Of a stretch of DNA of 64,000 nucleotides, positions 1 through 10,923 are shown one piece after another; within the stretch, counting starts at the first letter, position 1, and each line of letters starts with the position of its first letter. A model generated the notes under the pieces. The model did no database searches, was not told the origin of the DNA, and saw nothing but the letters and a program-made list of their open reading frames with translations. The DNA is from Dolomedes plantarius (lineage: Eukaryota > Arthropoda > Arachnida > Araneae > Dolomedidae): NCBI GenBank assembly GCA_907164885.2, contig OU015490.1, positions 233,156,241 through 233,220,240 of the forward strand, read 5' to 3'. A program made the position numbers and the translations under genes.

Positions 1-1338
1 TTTTGTTGTTCAATTCTATTGGTACTTTGATTTTATGTGTTGTAAATTGTTTTACACGTACATTTGCTTAAATGTGGCACTCTCGTTAAAACCAATGCTC
101 CTTAACGATATTAATGACTTGGAAGTTAGGAATTTAGTTAGTGGGAGACTAACTAAATTAGATCCAGCTTGAAAACTCAGAAACTTACATTGCAGAGAAT
201 TATTTTTATTTTATGACCAGAACTGTTAAAGATAAGGTTGAAAAATCAGTAAAGTCAAACAGAAAGTCAAAATTTCCTAATCAAAACCTTTTGTTTATGT
301 ATTAAACATTCTAAAATGGATTTTTAAAGCAAAATTTCTTCTCAAAAGGAAATTTTAAAAATTGTAATGCAAACCAAAGTTATTGAAAACGATATATTTA
401 TTGTGCTACCATGAATAATAAAAATTAATCTAAACTCCAGAGCTATAAGGTTTGTTTTCTTAAGCGGATTCAGTTACAATTGTCGTAATAAAAGAAAAAA
501 AACAGAGTACTTAATTTCTGGTATTTGGAGTTAGTTTAAGAATTTCAAGTATACATTATTCAGACTTATTTGGAATCATTAGAGGTAAAGTTATGTGTCT
601 GTAATGCGTTGGAATTCGTAAAATTTCACTTAAACAGAATGACGAATGATAAAAATTTACCACAAATTCTTAAGAAATAAATGGCAGAAAATCGGATTGG
701 CGCTGTAAGTTATGCAGTAAAGTTGTCACCCTAAATGGGAATATTTGTTGCCTTGCATAGCGTAATCAAAGTCATATTTTATTAGTCAGCTTAGCATTTT
801 CTTATTGGACATTATAATAATGAGTCAAGAATTCATTTTTCCCCCAAGGTTCCAGTTTATTTTGCTATTATAACCTGATTGTCTTAAAACACTTTAACTA
901 TCGATTCCATTGAGAGAAATACATGATATGAAATGACCATTCTCTATGCATTCTCATCCCATTGTTATCATATTCTTGTTACCCTTCATTTGCAATATTT
1001 CGAGGCGTGTTCGAGGGCTTTAGAAATAAATATTTCCTCATGCTCCCTCTGGAGGGACATTGTTATTGGCTTTGCATTCGAAACAGCTATTTTGCAGTAA
1101 AGGAATATCATTAATATATCTGATTGGAAAAAATAAAATAAAACTTTAGTGGATAATCTAAGACCAACAGCTTCCCGACTTAACTGCATAAACACCGAAT
1201 CTAAGTTGAAAATGCAGTTGGATTCCCAACAGTAGATCTAAAAAAGTGCCTCTAATTTACAACCTTATATGGTCTCTGACAGCTAATTTTTGCTGTTTAC
1301 CTTGAATTTAATGCTTTGCTCTCGGCATGTGAATTTAG
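1..1338 (+). other. Probable last intron of the troponin T-like gene
   Basis: AT-rich sequence with no recognisable exon. It ends in GTGAATTTAG, a plausible 3' splice acceptor directly before the open frame that starts at 1,339. The only longer frame here, 986-1,195 on the minus strand, resembles no family I know. Calling the whole stretch intronic is inference; a small exon could be hidden in it. Confidence 0.5.
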
Positions 1339-1644
1339 GGCTTGGAGAAGACTCTTAAGGAACGAATGGAGAAGTGCTGGGAAACACGCATGAGCTCATT
1401 CAAAGACACAGGACACAAGAACCTGCCCAAATGGGACCCACTTGCCCCCAAGGTCAAGGAAGTCATCGAACAGAGAACATACGATGACGATGACGATCTC
1501 CTCGACATCGAGCCACCCTGCTTCGGTTTGGACTTAGAGCCCGAACCACCAAAGGCACCTTCACCCCCTCCACAGGAAGAGGAGGAGGAGGAAGAAGAAG
1601 AAGAAGAGGAGGAAGAAGACGAAGAGGAAGAGGAAGAGGAATAA
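1339..1644 (+). CDS. Troponin T, C-terminal (last) exon
   Basis: This is the last coding exon of a spliced gene, probably troponin T, the tropomyosin-binding subunit of the thin-filament troponin complex in striated muscle. After the acceptor ...TTTAG at 1,338 the frame reads GLEKTLKERMEKCWETR, then KNLPKWDPLAPK, an acidic linker with five aspartates, a proline-rich stretch, and a tail of 14 Glu, one Asp and 7 Glu ending at TAA (1,642-1,644). From general knowledge, arthropod troponin T ends with a W..K/R-rich segment, an LPKW motif and a glutamate-rich extension that vertebrate proteins lack; the order here is the same. There is no ATG at the exon start, so it is not a gene start. The Glu codons mix GAA and GAG, so the tail is not a plain trinucleotide expansion. 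Upstream exons lie outside the window or are unrecognised. Another acidic-tailed protein cannot be fully excluded. Confidence 0.72.
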   Translation, partial: GLEKTLKERMEKCWETRMSSFKDTGHKNLPKWDPLAPKVKEVIEQRTYDDDDDLLDIEPPCFGLDLEPEPPKAPSPPPQEEEEEEEEEEEEEEDEEEEEEE

Positions 1645-1649
1645 ATAAA
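1644..1649 (+). other. Poly(A) signal of the troponin T-like gene
   Basis: AATAAA overlaps the last base of the TAA stop codon. If it is used, cleavage would fall about 10-30 bases downstream, giving an exceptionally short 3' UTR. No second canonical signal is seen in the next 150 bases. Confidence 0.55.
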
Positions 1650-1848
1650 ACTATTTTCTAAATTTATCCAGTAAGTAGTGAGTTATCGTTTCGCCTCAGT
1701 ATTTTCTGGGAGAAATGAGTGTTCCCTTTTATGAAATAACATGAAATGAACTATAATATAAAATCTTTCTGCGTGTTTCATATTACTTATTTAAAATGAG
1801 ACTATAACATGATGATGTATATGCTTTTTATGTTAATTACACACATAA

Positions 1849-1850
<2 letters not shown>

Positions 1851-1934
<84 letters not shown>

Positions 1935-1935
1935 G

Positions 1936-1983
<48 letters not shown>
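1851..1983. repeat. (AT)n microsatellite
   Basis: Almost pure AT dinucleotide array with two short interruptions near 1,925-1,940. Open frames through it are artefacts (alternating Tyr-Ile). Confidence 0.95.
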
Positions 1984-1986
<3 letters not shown>

Positions 1987-2450
1987 ATACTTTGTATTGT
2001 AAAAAAAATATACCCATTACATCACGTCCTAAAACTATAACCTGAAAGGAAAAACTAGCTGATATTTACATGGCTGGAGCTAGACTCAGCCTGAAAGGAA
2101 TAAAATTTAATTTTGGAAGTAGTCGGGTCGAATCGTTTATTAGAGCGACAAAAGTACATCCGTTCATTTCAGAAGGACGGCTCCGAAGTAGTATAACCTT
2201 TCAACATTAAATGCGAAAGGCGAGAGGTAGACATGTGACTATTACTTGTAGGGTCAGCAGATTTTGGGGCTAGCGATGCTAACCCACTCCTGACTCCAGA
2301 CGTATACACGTGTAGAAATGCAAAGGCATGCGATTCATGGGAAGTTCTATTGCTAAGGGTTTTAAAGCGATAAATTAATATTACTGAGGATTGGATTTAA
2401 GAAGGAATTTAAATGCTAGAATGACGGGCATAATAGTTAATATATTACAT
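1984..2450. other. No gene seen
   Basis: Non-repetitive sequence between two microsatellites. I recognise no coding or RNA feature. Confidence 0.5.
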
Positions 2451-2601
<151 letters not shown>

Positions 2602-2624
2602 GACATCGAACTATCGTTTTTTAA

Positions 2625-3818
2625 GGGACCTAGTTCCTTTTAAAGGCCAAGAGACTTGACAAACATATCCCTATTTTCAATCATCAGTAGTTACGAAAAT
2701 AGTTTATTCAGGAATACGAAAATTTTGCTGTTAGTCAAACAATCTCTCTTCTTTCACAATATTGCTCTCAATTTTTTTCCAGCTTAAACATAAATTTTTT
2801 AATCGTATAAAATTTTATCAATTGTTTTTTCATTGCGCACATGATATCACCAGAACAGTGGGCTAAAATACCATGAAATTTTATATACAGGAAATATATA
2901 CATGTATCATTAAAACGACCTACTATTATGTCATTCGCATTATAAAAAATATAACTACAGTAAAATTTATAAAATTTTTTTTAAATAAAAAATAAATTAA
3001 AACTTTTTTTTCCTATCAGGAACTAAGAAATTTGATTTCAACGTTGGTTATTTTCAAGATATATTATATAACTTAATTTTAAAACTAAAAAAATATGTAT
3101 ATTCATTAATATACGGATGCAAGTCTGCGCGAAATGACATAACTGTCACGGAGAGTGGCAATATGACAGAGTCTGCAATTGTCTGGCATGGGGTGTGTTA
3201 ATGAATAAGCAAGACTTAAGTTAAAAATATAAAGTTTATTCAGAACCTCAATAAACGTTAAAAATATTAAAAGCAAAAATATTAGCAGCACACAAATCGT
3301 GTTCCTACTAGGAGGACCTTTGCTCTAACTCGAGTGGTATTTATACAAGCAAGTAAGATAACATTAACATATATTTGCATAAAATACACTGGAAAGGAAA
3401 AATAATAAACCATGGGGAAAATAAATGAAAAACCCCATTTCTGAGATGTTTGACTTCAAAGTTGCCTTAACGCCATTAGCTGTTAGGTAACAAGTGCTAC
3501 GTCAGTCTAAAACGATAACAGGAATGACGGAAAGTAATACAAGTAAACTAAATCTTATATTCTGAAGTTTAGATAGCTCTTTTAGGGTTCATTTGCCTAA
3601 CAATAACATTGAAAAAAATGATGGTTGAAATAAAAAAAAAGGTTAAAATACTTATCTTCAAGCTAGAAAAAAATTGAGAGTCATATTTATAAAGAAAATT
3701 GTGCGGTTAACAAAGGAACATTTCCATATTCCTGAATAAATTATTTGCATAACTACTGATGATTGAAAACAGGAATATCTTTGTCGAGTTACTTAGCTTT
3801 TAAAAGGTACCTGACCCT
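2625..3818. mobile_element. TTAA-flanked non-autonomous transposon with ~190-bp inverted repeats
   Basis: TTAA at 2,621-2,624 is followed by GGGACCTAGTTCC; the right end reads GGTACCTGACCC up to TTAA at 3,819-3,822. The ends are inverted copies for about 190 bases (2,625-2,800 against 3,640-3,818), sharing for example CAATCATCAGTAGTTA. TTAA target duplication is the hallmark of the piggyBac superfamily. The interior (2,800-3,640) codes for nothing recognisable, so it is a non-autonomous element. Moderate divergence between the arms means an old insertion. Confidence 0.7.
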
Positions 3819-3917
3819 TTAAGGAACCTACCGCACTGAACAATAAATAAGGGAAAACTATTGATGCGGCAAAATAACAAAGAAATATTATCATCGGAAC
3901 TATCGATCGAGGTTCCA

Positions 3918-3920
<3 letters not shown>

Positions 3921-3968
<48 letters not shown>
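3921..3968. repeat. (AT)n microsatellite
   Basis: 48-bp AT dinucleotide array about 100 bases outside the right end of the TTAA element. Confidence 0.95.
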
Positions 3969-3970
<2 letters not shown>

Positions 3971-4785
3971 TATTGAGCCAATATGAATTATATTGCGGTC
4001 TATGTCATAAAGAAATACATTAGTTATTTCCCCGGGGCCAACGGTATAAATATATGACAATTATTAAAACTATTTTAGAATAATAATTCATTGTGTGCAT
4101 TAAACTTACAGCAAGATTACATAATTTGCTGAAAACGGAAATTTTTCTCCCATAGATAAAACTTTGAATATATTCTACTTGTGTCTTAAAACTGCAGAAT
4201 GCACCAACAAACTATTGGTGTTTCGAGTTGTTGGAACAGCATTATGTGCCAGGGATTAATTCTCTAGAGGGCCTTATATAATCTGATAGAAATTCTTTTT
4301 TGATAGATCAAAATATCTTTGTGATAAATTACTCAATAATGAAATATGAAAGCAGGAGAATTTTTCCTCTCTGGATTTGTAAAAATGAGGACGAAAACAT
4401 CATTGAATTAAAGGACATCAAAAATAGATAAGAGAAATGAATTACAAATTTTTAACATCAATTTTTCAAATTGTTTTTAAGTTCGGTAGCCTTTTGATGG
4501 ATAAATCCTCTAGAAAGAAAATGAAAAGCTTGGCACTTTTCGGGATGATTTTAATAAACAGGTATTTTTTAAAAGCATAATGTGTTGTCTCCAAACACAT
4601 TACTGAAACATGTTTTAAACTGCCGATGAAGTTTCACCTCCAGCTATTAATACGGCCCATATGAAATTTTCTTTTCCCTTGAATGAATTTTAGAGATTGC
4701 AGGAAATGGTGGATAAATCAGCTTATTACTCATCTTAAGATTAAAGAACATGTGTTATTATCAGTTAAACCCTGATAACATCAGT
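3969..4785. other. No gene seen
   Basis: AT-rich sequence without recognised coding, RNA or repeat structure. Confidence 0.5.
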
Positions 4786-4786
4786 A

Positions 4787-4890
4787 GTTCCCTGATCTTA
4801 AACTGCCGGAATAAGTATATGAAATCAATGATTATTGCATTTTAAGGATATGCATAATATAAGCTAAAAAGTTAAACAGTTTTAGCAGAT
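4787..4890 (+). repeat. Direct repeat, uninterrupted copy
   Basis: Contains CTGATCTTAAACTGCC, then AATAAGTATATGAA and AAAAGTTAAACAG. The same order of blocks occurs at 5,150-5,540, where a MITE splits it. This copy therefore preserves the empty site. Confidence 0.65.
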
Positions 4891-5149
4891 ATTACTGTGA
4901 TACTCTAGCTCTATGCCGGCCTTCTACTGTAAGTGATCCAAAATAGTACTTTATGTTGGGTGAATGGCAAGAAAATGTTAAAATCTCTTAAAATTTGAGG
5001 AAAAGAAATTGCTTATACCATTGTAAAATATAAATAAAACTATATGAAATTTTCTGCGGTTTTCTTCGATTGTACCGTGCTAAAGATACTATAGCAAAAA
5101 CAACTGGGAAACAGCTATTCAAGTGACAGGAAGTTTAAATTAGTAGATC

Positions 5150-5540
5150 TCTGATCTTCAACTGCCCGCATAAGTATATGAAGGCCTTATTTGAATAGTG
5201 GTCCAATTTTATTCTTGTTCCTTTTTGAGATACAGAACCTTAAAGTCTAATGAGTGCTAGGAAAAGTCTAATGAGTGCTAGGAAATGACAGCTGAAGTCT
5301 GATTTGTAATGCCCTCTGTTGGGAGCAGAAATAAGCTGGAGGTGTACTAATTTAATAATAAGATAGAAATAACTTATATGAACATGAAAGTGAGGCTAAC
5401 TCCATTTTTTACAGTGGAGTTGGACCACTATTCAAATAAGGTCTTCATATGAAGTCCATGTTTATTGGTTTTTATGGAGATGTACATTATAAGGCAAAAA
5501 GTTAAACAGCAGCAAGATAGTAGTTATCACAATCCCCCAT
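5150..5540 (+). repeat. Direct repeat, copy split by a MITE
   Basis: Diverged second copy of 4,787-4,890, interrupted at ATATGAAG by the MITE at 5,184-5,446. Right of the insertion it resumes with GTCCATGTTTATTGG and AAAAGTTAAACAG. Confidence 0.65.
5184..5446. mobile_element. hAT-type MITE with 8-bp target duplication
   Basis: Inverted ends GCCTTATTTGAATAGTGGTC (left) and GACCACTATTCAAATAAGG (right) enclose about 210 bases. The 8-bp sequence ATATGAAG occurs directly on both sides (5,176-5,183 and 5,447-5,454), and the paralogous repeat at 4,787-4,890 shows the uninterrupted site. Inside is a 22-bp tandem duplication (AAGTCTAATGAGTGCTAGGA, 5,241-5,284). An 8-bp duplication points to hAT-superfamily mobilisation. 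It has no coding capacity. Confidence 0.8.
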
Positions 5541-5730
5541 ATTTAAGGAATAGCTTGTATTTTTTTCTAATAACAGAGGTTTGAAATATTTTCATCTCCA
5601 GAATGTTATTTACAGGTTTTGTATGTGTTGTGCTAAATATGCGTAATATATTCAGATTACTTTACATACAAAAATACTTTATTATATATGACCTTTCGTT
5701 TTAAACATGAATAACTGACTACTAGAGAAA

Positions 5731-6122
5731 TATAACTAAAATTAAATACTCCAACAGGGCTAGATAAATATAGGAAGAATGTAGTGCTAGCATTTATGGT
5801 GCGTTGAGCCCTAAGAGCAAGTTGTCCGTGTCTTTTTCATTTGTTTTGACTATCTGTTTCATGGGGATCTCGGTGAGTTGAGATGTCTTTTGGTTAGACC
5901 TGCATCCTATCAGAAAGTTACCCCTTGAAATAACTGATTTGGTTAGGCTCCCTGATGACGAGACCATTCGGTTACCTCGATATTTTGTTTAGTTCCGTCA
6001 CTACTACAGAATCTTGCCTTATGGTGAGCAGAGCCCTAAGTGCTTGATTTCTGTATATTTTTTGTCTACATTCTCCCTATATTTATCTAGTTCTGTTGAA
6101 ATATTTAATTTTAGTTATATTT
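5731..6122. mobile_element. Degenerate fold-back element
   Basis: Left arm (about 5,731-5,783) with GCTAGATAAATATAGG is the inverse of the right arm (about 6,064-6,122) with CCTATATTTATCTAG, and both continue into matching AACTAAAATTAAAT. The middle holds no recognised gene. No convincing target duplication is seen, so the superfamily is open. Confidence 0.5.
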
Positions 6123-8042
6123 GCCCGTTTTCAATATGAGGATTTGTTGCAACTGCGCATTTTTTTATTGAAAAGTTAAAAGTTTTCAACTCTAGGGTAG
6201 GTTTTCAGTTAATTTGTTTAGCAGTCTATAGTCATTTTATAGATTTTAGTTTGAGTTGAATTGTTTACATTATTATACTGACTACTAGAGATAAATATTT
6301 ATTTATTTTTTATTTCCTTTATTGCAGATTTTCCGGCGAATAGGAGCGAGTAGCTGCCTCTTCCAACAAAAAGTTCGAAAAAATTCCTGTTTGTTACAAA
6401 ATTGAAACAAAGTGGGGGAAAATTATTATATCACGTTACTATTCAAAAAGAAGTGAACTGTGAAAAATATGTGAACTTATGTAATCCACAGTAATTTCCG
6501 GCATCATAGAGCTCTCAGAGCTCGGTCATTCCTTGTATCCGCTGAATCTCTTTCCATCTGCTTTCATGCTGTAAAAAATAACGAAATGCTATCATGTAAC
6601 TAAAGCGAAAAAAAAAAAAGAAACTTAACTCTTTCTTGTTCATTTTCTTTTTGAAATGTGGTTACTTTTTAACAGTGCATCCAGTGTAATGTATAACGAT
6701 CGCCGGCTCTGTTAATAATTTCATAATATGAGCCGGTGCTTCATGCGTGCGTGAACTGTGAACCTGTTAATTGTATCCCAATATTTATTAAAATCTGCAA
6801 TGTTTTCTTCGGTACCCTCTGCTGTTTCATTTTATTGACAGCCCATACAGAACAAAATCACACGCTTCACTGACGTCTGAATGAAAATAAAGTTCCTAAA
6901 ACAGCCGTTTCAATTTGTTAAATGCTCTGCCTCGTGGAATCTTAAGATAATTTTTCTTTTGCTGCTACTCTATTGCTTTAGGAAGTCTGGGTTATAAAAG
7001 TAACAAAATCAAAAAAAACAACCAATAACTTTAAGAATCAAAGCATACAAAACTATAGAATGTTTAGAATAAAATAACACAAACTGCACGTTTCAATGAC
7101 CATTACATTGCCAGATACTTCTATCTTATGATGTACTGTTAAGGCAAAAAGGATGACCAGACTCCATAAAGACAGCCATCATAGATCCTGGTAATTATTT
7201 ATTCATTATCTAATCGTGCATTAAATGGACGTTCATGCTCGGTGGTTCTAACAAAGACAATACTGAACACTGCTAGAAAATTACACAAGACAAAGCAATG
7301 TTGAAAATACATCAAAAAATGGACGACAGATGCCCTCTACACATGAAAAACACAACTAATTTCCGTTGCAACTGTCTATGTTTATTTATTTTACAAATGC
7401 CGGTCATTTGGTCACTAGGCCATTAGACCACGGGCTCTCCAAAACTTCGAAACAAGGGACTTAAAATTCAAGTGCAGGGCAGACGTCAAGATGTAATGCA
7501 GTCATAGATTGGCTCGAACGGTATAATACGCAGTCGGGATAACACAAACGTGTTCTGCAATGTGTGTACTGTCTATGTATACCCTGCTGGACATCTGCGC
7601 ATTAAATCTATTTATCTCTGAATGTAAATTTCTATGATTTGATATCTATATAAGAGTATGTGGGATTTTTCCTGTAAGTTATCTCAATGAATCGCCACTC
7701 AGGCTTCCCAGTCTACATTGTACTGATACACCTGAATGGTGCTCCCAATTAAAATGGAATGGTAGACGTAAAAATTTACCTTTTTTTACTTTTTATCATA
7801 AACATATTAAATTTTGTACATATACACATTTCACCATAAGTATATAGAATACTTTAAAAGAAAATCTTATTATAATTTCAATATTTAAAAAAAATTTGAA
7901 TTTATAAACAAAAGTTCAAAATGCTCCTTGCCACTTGATTTTGAGATATTTCCTCAATTTTGCCCTTTAATCACTTAAAACTGTATTACAAACATATAAG
8001 GGTATCAATTATTTAATCTCTTGAATAGTTAATTTTTGAGAG
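6123..8042. other. No gene seen
   Basis: About 1.9 kb of mostly AT-rich DNA. A slightly GC-richer part at 7,140-7,620 shows no clear reading frame. I see no RNA gene or inverted-repeat pair. Confidence 0.5.
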
Positions 8043-8148
8043 TTTTTTGGAACGAAGTTCTTTTACGCGGCTTACAGTAGAGTGAAGTGGCAGGAATCGT
8101 GACGTAACGAAAGGGCGTTATGCCCCCTTCATAAGAGCTTTTTCTCAA

Positions 8149-8260
8149 GGACTCTATGGCTGAATGGTTATCGCATCGGACATCGGACTGCCGTCCGATG
8201 CTCCGCAGTACTGCAAAGGTTCCCTGTTCAAATCCCCGCACAAGCGCTACCTGCAATTTT
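8149..8260 (+). ncRNA. tRNA-like Pol III unit, left arm
   Basis: TGGCTGAATGG (8,157-8,167) fits an A box and GTTCAAATCC (8,226-8,235) a B box, the internal promoter of tRNA genes and tRNA-derived SINEs. A TTTT run at 8,257-8,260 could terminate Pol III. Between the boxes, CATCGGACTGCCGTCCGATG forms a perfect 8-bp hairpin. The T-arm stem pairs poorly, so it is unlikely to be a working tRNA. The diverged partner lies at 12,125-12,218 on the minus strand, also pointing inward. Confidence 0.5.
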
Positions 8261-8679
8261 AAAACCCTTCACTACACACTGTATCAAATTTGAAACATAA
8301 GGTATTTTTCCCCTTTATATCCAAAAGCAATATTTTTTATCCACTTGTGTACCTTGTATTAATTTTGAAACATCATAGCAAAGCTTTTAATCACTGTTAG
8401 TTACATTTTCGTAGTATAGATGGCAACAGGAATACAACTGTGATCTCAGTAAAAGATAGCCGTTCAATTCATACCAGACCTGCCTTAGTATTTGCTATAT
8501 TTTCAGTATTTTAAAGTCAGTTTACATCTTTGAAAGTTTTATAAATATATTTTAGAGGTACGTAGCTTTATAATTATTAATAAAATACTTCTTTAATAAT
8601 TTATAAAAAATTCAAGTATGATTTCAATTTTATGTATCAAAAATGATAAATGGTGTGCTTACGCCATTTTTTTAAGGAA

Positions 8680-9433
8680 ATGGCGGGAAGAAAGTTTTTA
8701 ACACAGAAAGAAATTCAGGAAATTATGAATAAATCGTGGAGATGGATCTGATTCAGAAAGGGATGGCAGCACAGGTGATCCTAATTATAAACCAAACAAA
8801 GTTTGTGATGAAAGTTTTGATGGCAGTGATTCGGAAGATGAGGTATCATTACTTGATAATAGCGATGTTCTTGATCTGCCTAATGGTGGGAACATGCCAA
8901 AAACTAATAGAAATAATACAGGGAGAACAAAGCTTGCAATCAACTGGACGAAAACTAATTTACTTCTAAATGATGATCAAATTTTATTCTGAGGTGACGA
9001 GAATCACGCTCCTGAAATTATGAATTTAAACACACTTCTAAATTTTTTTAGTTATCTTTTTACAGAAGATTTGATTGAGCATATAGTTCAAGAAACAAAT
9101 TTATTCAGTGTGCAAAAAAACCCAGAAAAGTGTGTCAATGTAACAAATTTAGAAATTAAACAATACATTGGTATTTGTATAATGATGTCTATTGTACATG
9201 TACCAAACACTACGGCATATTGTTCACCTGCCATAGGCAATGATGTAATAAAAGAATGTATGTCATTAAAACGCTTTGAAAAGATTAGAGAATTTCTACA
9301 TTTTAATGACAACAATAAACAACCACCACATAATGACACTCAACATGATCGTTTATATAAACTTCGACCAGTTGTAAATACTTTACTTGAAAGATTTTAT
9401 ACCTTCCCTATGGAATTGCATCTTTCTGTTTAA
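8680..9433 (+). pseudogene. piggyBac transposase, N-terminal fragment (broken)
   Basis: Starts MAGRKFLTQKEI and is closely similar to the open copy at 10,924-11,706 on the other strand. piggyBac transposases cut and paste DNA at TTAA with a DDE/D RNase-H-like domain. This copy has lost 14 bases after codons for KSW (about 8,737), shifting the frame, and carries a TGA at 8,990-8,992 where the other arm has CGA, a typical CpG decay. It later lacks 12 bases near 9,245, and a conserved Trp is Cys. Like its partner it ends LSV-stop, just before the position where family members normally carry their first catalytic Asp, so neither copy can be catalytic. The shared end means the truncation predates the inverted duplication. 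Confidence 0.85.
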
Positions 9434-9600
9434 ACATATTGTTTGTTATTGTTTTAATTCACGCGGTATTTATATTGTGTCATTAATTTATTTTTGTTGG
9501 TGATTAAATAATAAAATTAATCCGATTAAAAATTATGCTAGGTAACATCTAAATCAATATAATTAATTTATATATTAAAATTTTTAATTTTAATAAAATA

Positions 9601-9621
9601 GAGAGAGAGAGAGAGAGAGAG
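9601..9621. repeat. (GA)n microsatellite
   Basis: Short GA array in the left arm. The right arm has a shorter inverse (CT)n at 10,710-10,721, so repeat length changed after duplication. Confidence 0.9.
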
Positions 9622-9771
9622 TTGGTTGAATAAAAGAGGGCTGCGCTTTTTGGCGTGACAAAAATACAGTAATATAATCAATAGAAAACTACATATTAAA
9701 TCACGTTTAGGGTTGAAAAAATAACCTAAAGAACTTCTTTCTTGACGGGGGTCCCCCGACAGCACAATTTT

Positions 9772-10559
9772 CTTTTTCTGAATTCCTTCCGGATTTTCAT
9801 CAAAATTTTGTCTATTAAGTTATAATTCAAATTTAATTACCTTAATGAAGTCGAATTGTAAAATGCATAATCAGTTTCTTTGTAAACAGTGTCAGGATTC
9901 TTCTTTATCAATTTCAGAAATTTTGTTGAAAATTTTAGTCGCATGGAGCATTTAAAAACTTTGAAAAATCTGTTTTGAAGAAAACATATTTAAAGTTTAT
10001 TACGACACTTGCTTCATAAAGGTGTTTTTACTTGAAAAAAAAAACTATTTTAGTACTATTATTCTACAGAAATATCTTTTATCCACGATAACACAATCAA
10101 TATTACAATATCAATATTAAAAATATCAATATTACAATATCAATGTTAAAAAGAGATTTGCTCAAATAAAGGTCCACGAAGAAAAAGTCAACAAATCACT
10201 GCTGTGTATAAGCGAATGTCTTCGGACAAGTGGGGGAAATAAACGTTTTCTCAATGAAATTGCTTAGAGCTCGACTTAATTGAGCCGCAAATTTCCAGTT
10301 CCATGCTATGTCTTTTTTCAAACTATAAGCAACAGGTTTTTTTTACGTGCTGTCGAAATAATTGGAAATTGGGCTAGGACATAAAAATGCTGAAGCTATA
10401 ACTTCGATATTTCATAAACATTCAGGATATATGTACCGTATATTCCGGCGTATAACGTGCACTTTTAGTACAAAAGCTAAGATCGCAATTTACGGGTGTG
10501 CGTTATACGCCGGATATATAAATGATAGATTTAAAAATAAGGGAAAGATGGGCATAAAA
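9772..10559. other. Spacer between the inverted arms
   Basis: About 790 bases of AT-rich sequence with no coding frame of note. A short tandem AATATCAATATTAC lies near 10,100-10,145. The pogo/Tigger-like end at 10,436-10,515 is the only recognisable element. Confidence 0.6.
10436..10515. mobile_element. pogo/Tigger-like terminal repeats
   Basis: CCGGCGTATAACGTGCAC (about 10,445) and GTGTGCGTTATACGCCGG (about 10,497) are inverted relatives about 35 bases apart, i.e. terminal plus subterminal repeats. Related TGTTATACGCC motifs lie at 12,712-12,740. I infer these are the two ends of one element, now separated by the right arm of the inverted repeat. Confidence 0.5.
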
Positions 10560-10923
10560 AAAATTGTGCGGTCGGGGGACCCCCGTCAGGAACGAAGTTC
10601 CTAACGTTATTTTTTCAGCTCTCAACGTGATTTAATATGTAGATTTCTATTGATTATATTAGTGTATTTTTGTCACGCCAAAAAGTGCAGCCCTCTTTTA
10701 TTCAACCAACTCTCTCTCTCTTTATTTTATTAAAATTAAAAATTTTAATATATAAATTAATTATTTTTATTAAAATTAAAAATTTTAATATATAAATTAA
10801 TTATTTTGATTTAGATGTTACCTAGCAAAATTTTTAATCGGATTAATTTTATTATTTAATCACCAACAAAAATAAATTAATGACACAATCCCGCGTGAAT
10901 TAAAACAATAGCAAACAATAAGT

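Larger units (their letters stand above)
8043..9771 (+). repeat. Left arm of a 1.7-kb inverted repeat (piggyBac/tRNA-like composite)
   Basis: Outer to inner order: palindrome GGAACGAAGTTC (8,049-8,060), tRNA-like unit, TTTTAAAACCCTTCACTAC, the piggyBac N-terminal frame, AT-rich tail, (GA)n, and a GC-rich near-palindrome GACGGGGGTCCCCCGAC. The same order runs in reverse at 10,560-12,320. Substitutions and small indels separate the arms, so this is a genuine old structure and not an assembly fold. Confidence 0.85.

Noticed and set aside
1802..2045. Open frames of alternating Tyr-Ile on both strands (also at 2,391, 3,793, 18,337, 50,304, 62,649 and 62,849)
   Set aside because: They are translations of AT microsatellites that happen to lack stops; there is no protein evidence.
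8149..8260. Functional tRNA gene
   Set aside because: A and B boxes are present, but the T-arm stem does not pair and the middle carries a duplicated hairpin, so I call it tRNA-like only.
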